Shown here in pieces: positions 61,877-64,000 of a stretch of 64,000 bases of DNA. Within the stretch, counting starts at the first letter, position 1. Every line of letters begins with the position of its first letter. Made by a program: the position numbers and the translations under genes. The stretch lies in assembly GCA_035048495.1 (NCBI GenBank), contig JASUTR010000190.1:186001-250000 (forward strand), given 5' to 3'. The stretch is from Euptelea pleiosperma. Its lineage: Eukaryota; Streptophyta; Magnoliopsida; Ranunculales; Eupteleaceae. The notes beneath the pieces are model-generated. The model did not search any database. It was given only the letters and a program-made list of their open reading frames with translations, and was not told the origin of the DNA.

Positions 61877-64000
61877 TTCTTGTTCTCATTTTCCACAACT
61901 GTGAATCCTGCCTTTTTAGGGACGACATGAATAGGACTCACCCATTTGCTATCGGAGATGGGGTAAATGATACCCGCATCTAACAGTTTAAGGACCTCAT
62001 CCCGGACTACATCCTTCAAGACGGGGTTCAACCTCCTCTGGTGTTCTCGAGAGGTTTTGGATTCATCCTCGAGATAGATGTGATGTTGGCACACCGAGGG
62101 GTCTATGCCACGAATATCATCTATAGTCCAACCTATCGCAGATTTGTGCTCGTTGAGTAGCTCAAGAAGTTTCTTACGTTCACTTGCAGACAAAGCGGAA
62201 GCAAGAATGACAGGGTAGGTTTCCTTAGGACCAAGATAGGCATAGGAAAGATCTGTGGGAAGAGGCTTAAGCTCCAATATTGGAGCAGATGGAGTAGAAA
62301 TAGGTGTCACAGAAGACACGGATTGAAGAGGTTTGACTTCAGTAGGTAAAGGAAGGATGGGTTCTCTGGCCATGGTTATCAGAGGCTCGAACTCGATGAG
62401 AGGAGCGGGGATCTCTATCAGTGGAGCAGTCTCCAAAAGATCATTGAGATCAGAAATAGCTGACTCTGTTGCAAAGTCAGCTCCAAAGTGTTCTAGACAC
62501 TGCTTAAGAATATCTTCGGTGGAGTCCGGGATTAGACTCTCAACGGCACACATTTCATCGGTCACTTCGCGATCGGCATCTTGTTGCATTAAACGAAAGA
62601 TGTTGACCTCAGCTTTGAGGTTACCGAAAGCAATGGACATGTTTCCGTCCCGGCACCCGATGTGTGCGTTCGCGGTGGCAAGGAATGGACGGCCTAAGAT
62701 GACCGGAATGCGGTTATCCTGACACGGCTCGGTGTCTAGAATGATAAAGTCCACAGGATAATAAAAGTCAGCAACTTTTACTAGGACATCCTCAATGATT
62801 CCTCTTGGAATCTTGATGGACTGATCAGCCAATTTCAGGGTGACATTGGTAGCCTTCATATCTTTCAGTCCTAACTGCTGATATACCGAGAATGGTATGA
62901 GGTTAACGCTAGCCCCTAAATCTAGCAAGGCAGTGCAACTAAAGTTGTCTCCAATTTCACATTGGACAGTTGGGCTACCTGGATCCTTGTGTTTGATCAC
63001 ACTATTGCGTTGAATGAACGCTGTAGCTTTTTCGGCCAAGAAGGCAGCTTTGGGTACATGCGTACGCCGCTTAACTGTGCACAAGTCCTTGAGGAATTTG
63101 GCATAGGAAGGGATTTGCTTGATAGCAGAAAGGAATGGGATATTGATCTGGACGTCTTTAAAGACGTCTAAGATCTCTGAGAATTGCTGATCCCGCTTAT
63201 CTTGGACAAGTCTGTCAGGGAAGGGAGGCTTTACTCGACAAATAGATTTGTCTTTAGCCTTAGATTTTTGCACAGGGATATCAGATATTGGTGCAGAGGT
63301 GGAAGAAGCAGAGGTAGGATTTGGACTAGTTTCCACGGTGCGAGTGATGGGTGCTGGAGATGGCACCGGAGGTGGTTGGACTCCCATGTCCACAGTTTTT
63401 CCAGATCGTAGGGTGGTTACAGCTTGCACCTCCCCTTGACAATTCTCATTCTGGCTTTGAGATTGGGATCCGATCTCATATACTGCCCCTTTGGCATTTC
63501 CTTTAGGGTTGGCAATGGGTTGGCTAGGAAAGATCCCCTTAGCCTTCTCAGCTTCCAAGTTACCTAGACGTTGCTCTAGACGAAGCATGGATTGCTGTTG
63601 CTGTTGCTCTAGGCGTTGCATAGATTGTTGTTGCTGAGTAATGAGTTGAGCTAGAAGGTCTTCAATACCAGATTTGGGGACCGACTGTTGAGGAACAGCT
63701 AAAGGGAGCTGAGGCACCAATTCGCGACTCGAGCTCATCGGGGCATTATAGTTATAGGCGGAAGAATTAGTTGGGACAATCTGTTGGTTCTGACAGTTCT
63801 GGGGAACTCTTTGCTGATTCTGAAATGTGCTCTGTTGTCCAGAGTATTGACCCTGTTGGAACTGCTGGTTCTGAGTAGATGGGTACTGATTCTGCTGATA
63901 TTGGCCCTGATTGAATTGCCTATTGGGTTGATTGAACCCAGGGGGATACATGCCCTGAGGTTGACGCGGAGGTTGAGCTTGAGGTTGAGTAGACTGAGGC
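61858..64000 (-). CDS. Athila gag C-terminus, protease and start of RT (partial)
   Basis: The frame is open from the right edge of the window to TGA at 61858-61860. The ATG at 63951 is internal, since the same frame continues upstream with a Pro/Gln-rich stretch. Counting from that Met, residues ~1-100 are Gln/Asn/Pro-rich, and ~100-140 are a Gln-rich coiled-coil-like segment (QQQQSMQRLEQ). Next is an Athila-type gag-pol linker (AVTTLRSGK, FKDVQINIPFLSAIKQIPSY). The aspartic protease carries LLDLGASVNLIP with the catalytic Asp at 344 and a VILGRPFLA motif later. A proline-rich linker and the RT N-terminus (SKWVSPIHVVPKKAGF) follow. The frame is lost about 7 residues later. The gag zinc knuckle expected upstream is outside the window. 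The product would be a polyprotein cleaved by its own protease. Confidence 0.85.
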   Translation of the reverse strand, partial: PQSTQPQAQPPRQPQGMYPPGFNQPNRQFNQGQYQQNQYPSTQNQQFQQGQYSGQQSTFQNQQRVPQNCQNQQIVPTNSSAYNYNAPMSSSRELVPQLPLAVPQQSVPKSGIEDLLAQLITQQQQSMQRLEQQQQQSMLRLEQRLGNLEAEKAKGIFPSQPIANPKGNAKGAVYEIGSQSQSQNENCQGEVQAVTTLRSGKTVDMGVQPPPVPSPAPITRTVETSPNPTSASSTSAPISDIPVQKSKAKDKSICRVKPPFPDRLVQDKRDQQFSEILDVFKDVQINIPFLSAIKQIPSYAKFLKDLCTVKRRTHVPKAAFLAEKATAFIQRNSVIKHKDPGSPTVQCEIGDNFSCTALLDLGASVNLIPFSVYQQLGLKDMKATNVTLKLADQSIKIPRGIIEDVLVKVADFYYPVDFIILDTEPCQDNRIPVILGRPFLATANAHIGCRDGNMSIAFGNLKAEVNIFRLMQQDADREVTDEMCAVESLIPDSTEDILKQCLEHFGADFATESAISDLNDLLETAPLIEIPAPLIEFEPLITMAREPILPLPTEVKPLQSVSSVTPISTPSAPILELKPLPTDLSYAYLGPKETYPVILASALSASERKKLLELLNEHKSAIGWTIDDIRGIDPSVCQHHIYLEDESKTSREHQRRLNPVLKDVVRDEVLKLLDAGIIYPISDSKWVSPIHVVPKKAGFTVVENENKKWSPSA

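Larger units (their letters stand above)
54598..64000 (-). mobile_element. Athila-type Ty3/gypsy retrotransposon, 3' part, minus strand
   Basis: On the minus strand the order is gag C-terminus, protease, RT, RNase H, integrase, noncoding spacer, polypurine tract and 3' LTR. This is Ty3/gypsy order. Athila lineage is indicated by the protease motif DLGAS in place of DTGAS, the RT active site FMDD, the RNase H/integrase style ([42 protein letters not shown]) and the absence of a chromodomain after integrase. The 5' LTR, primer-binding site and gag N-terminus lie beyond the right edge. The element is inserted in LINE ORF2. Pol has four frame breaks and I see no envelope-like ORF, so it is non-autonomous as read. 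Confidence 0.88.

Noticed and set aside
62333..62722. 129-codon + strand ORF opposite Athila gag-pol
   Set aside because: Antisense shadow of the protease region, no domain.

Overview
This window looks like plant nuclear DNA from a centromere or a large heterochromatic satellite block. About 49.4 kb of the 64 kb is one head-to-tail tandem satellite with a 177-bp monomer. The other 14.6 kb is transposable-element sequence of plant-specific types: a Del/Tekay-like solo LTR, an L1-type LINE with a DUF4283/zinc-knuckle ORF1, and an Athila-type Ty3/gypsy element. I see no host protein-coding gene and no canonical rRNA or tRNA gene. A eudicot is likely, but I cannot name the species.

Layout. (1) 1-38102: satellite array. 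(2) 38103-41586: a 3484-bp TG...CA solo LTR inserted into one satellite monomer, flanked by the 5-bp target duplication AGAAG, with its own internal 191-bp and ~31-bp tandem repeats. (3) 41587-52914: the satellite resumes in the same orientation and phase. (4) ~52915-54597: the 5' end of a LINE, with a 5' UTR, an ORF1 broken by one in-frame TGA, and the first ~19 codons of ORF2. (5) 54598-64000: a minus-strand Athila element that interrupts ORF2 and runs off the right edge. On the + strand the order is 3' LTR (about 54598-57448), a noncoding spacer, integrase, RNase H, RT, protease and the C-terminal part of gag.

The satellite is organised in higher-order repeats. Monomer variants recur in fixed order at multiples of 177 bp: 4-mer/708 bp, 7-mer/1238 bp, 16-mer/2832 bp, 19-mer/3362 bp and 25-mer/4425 bp. 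This is the pattern expected from repeated unequal exchange or segmental amplification. Single-base indel monomers mark the blocks and show which segments were copied together. Because 177 = 3 x 59, frames stay open across monomers and give misleading minus-strand ORFs with a 59-residue period. I do not treat these as genes.

The genes here are retroelement genes only. Athila pol carries four single-base frame breaks, two of them at short homopolymers, so it is inactive as read or contains assembly errors. The visible insertion order is satellite, then LINE, then Athila inside the LINE. The solo LTR is an independent insertion later reduced by LTR-LTR recombination.
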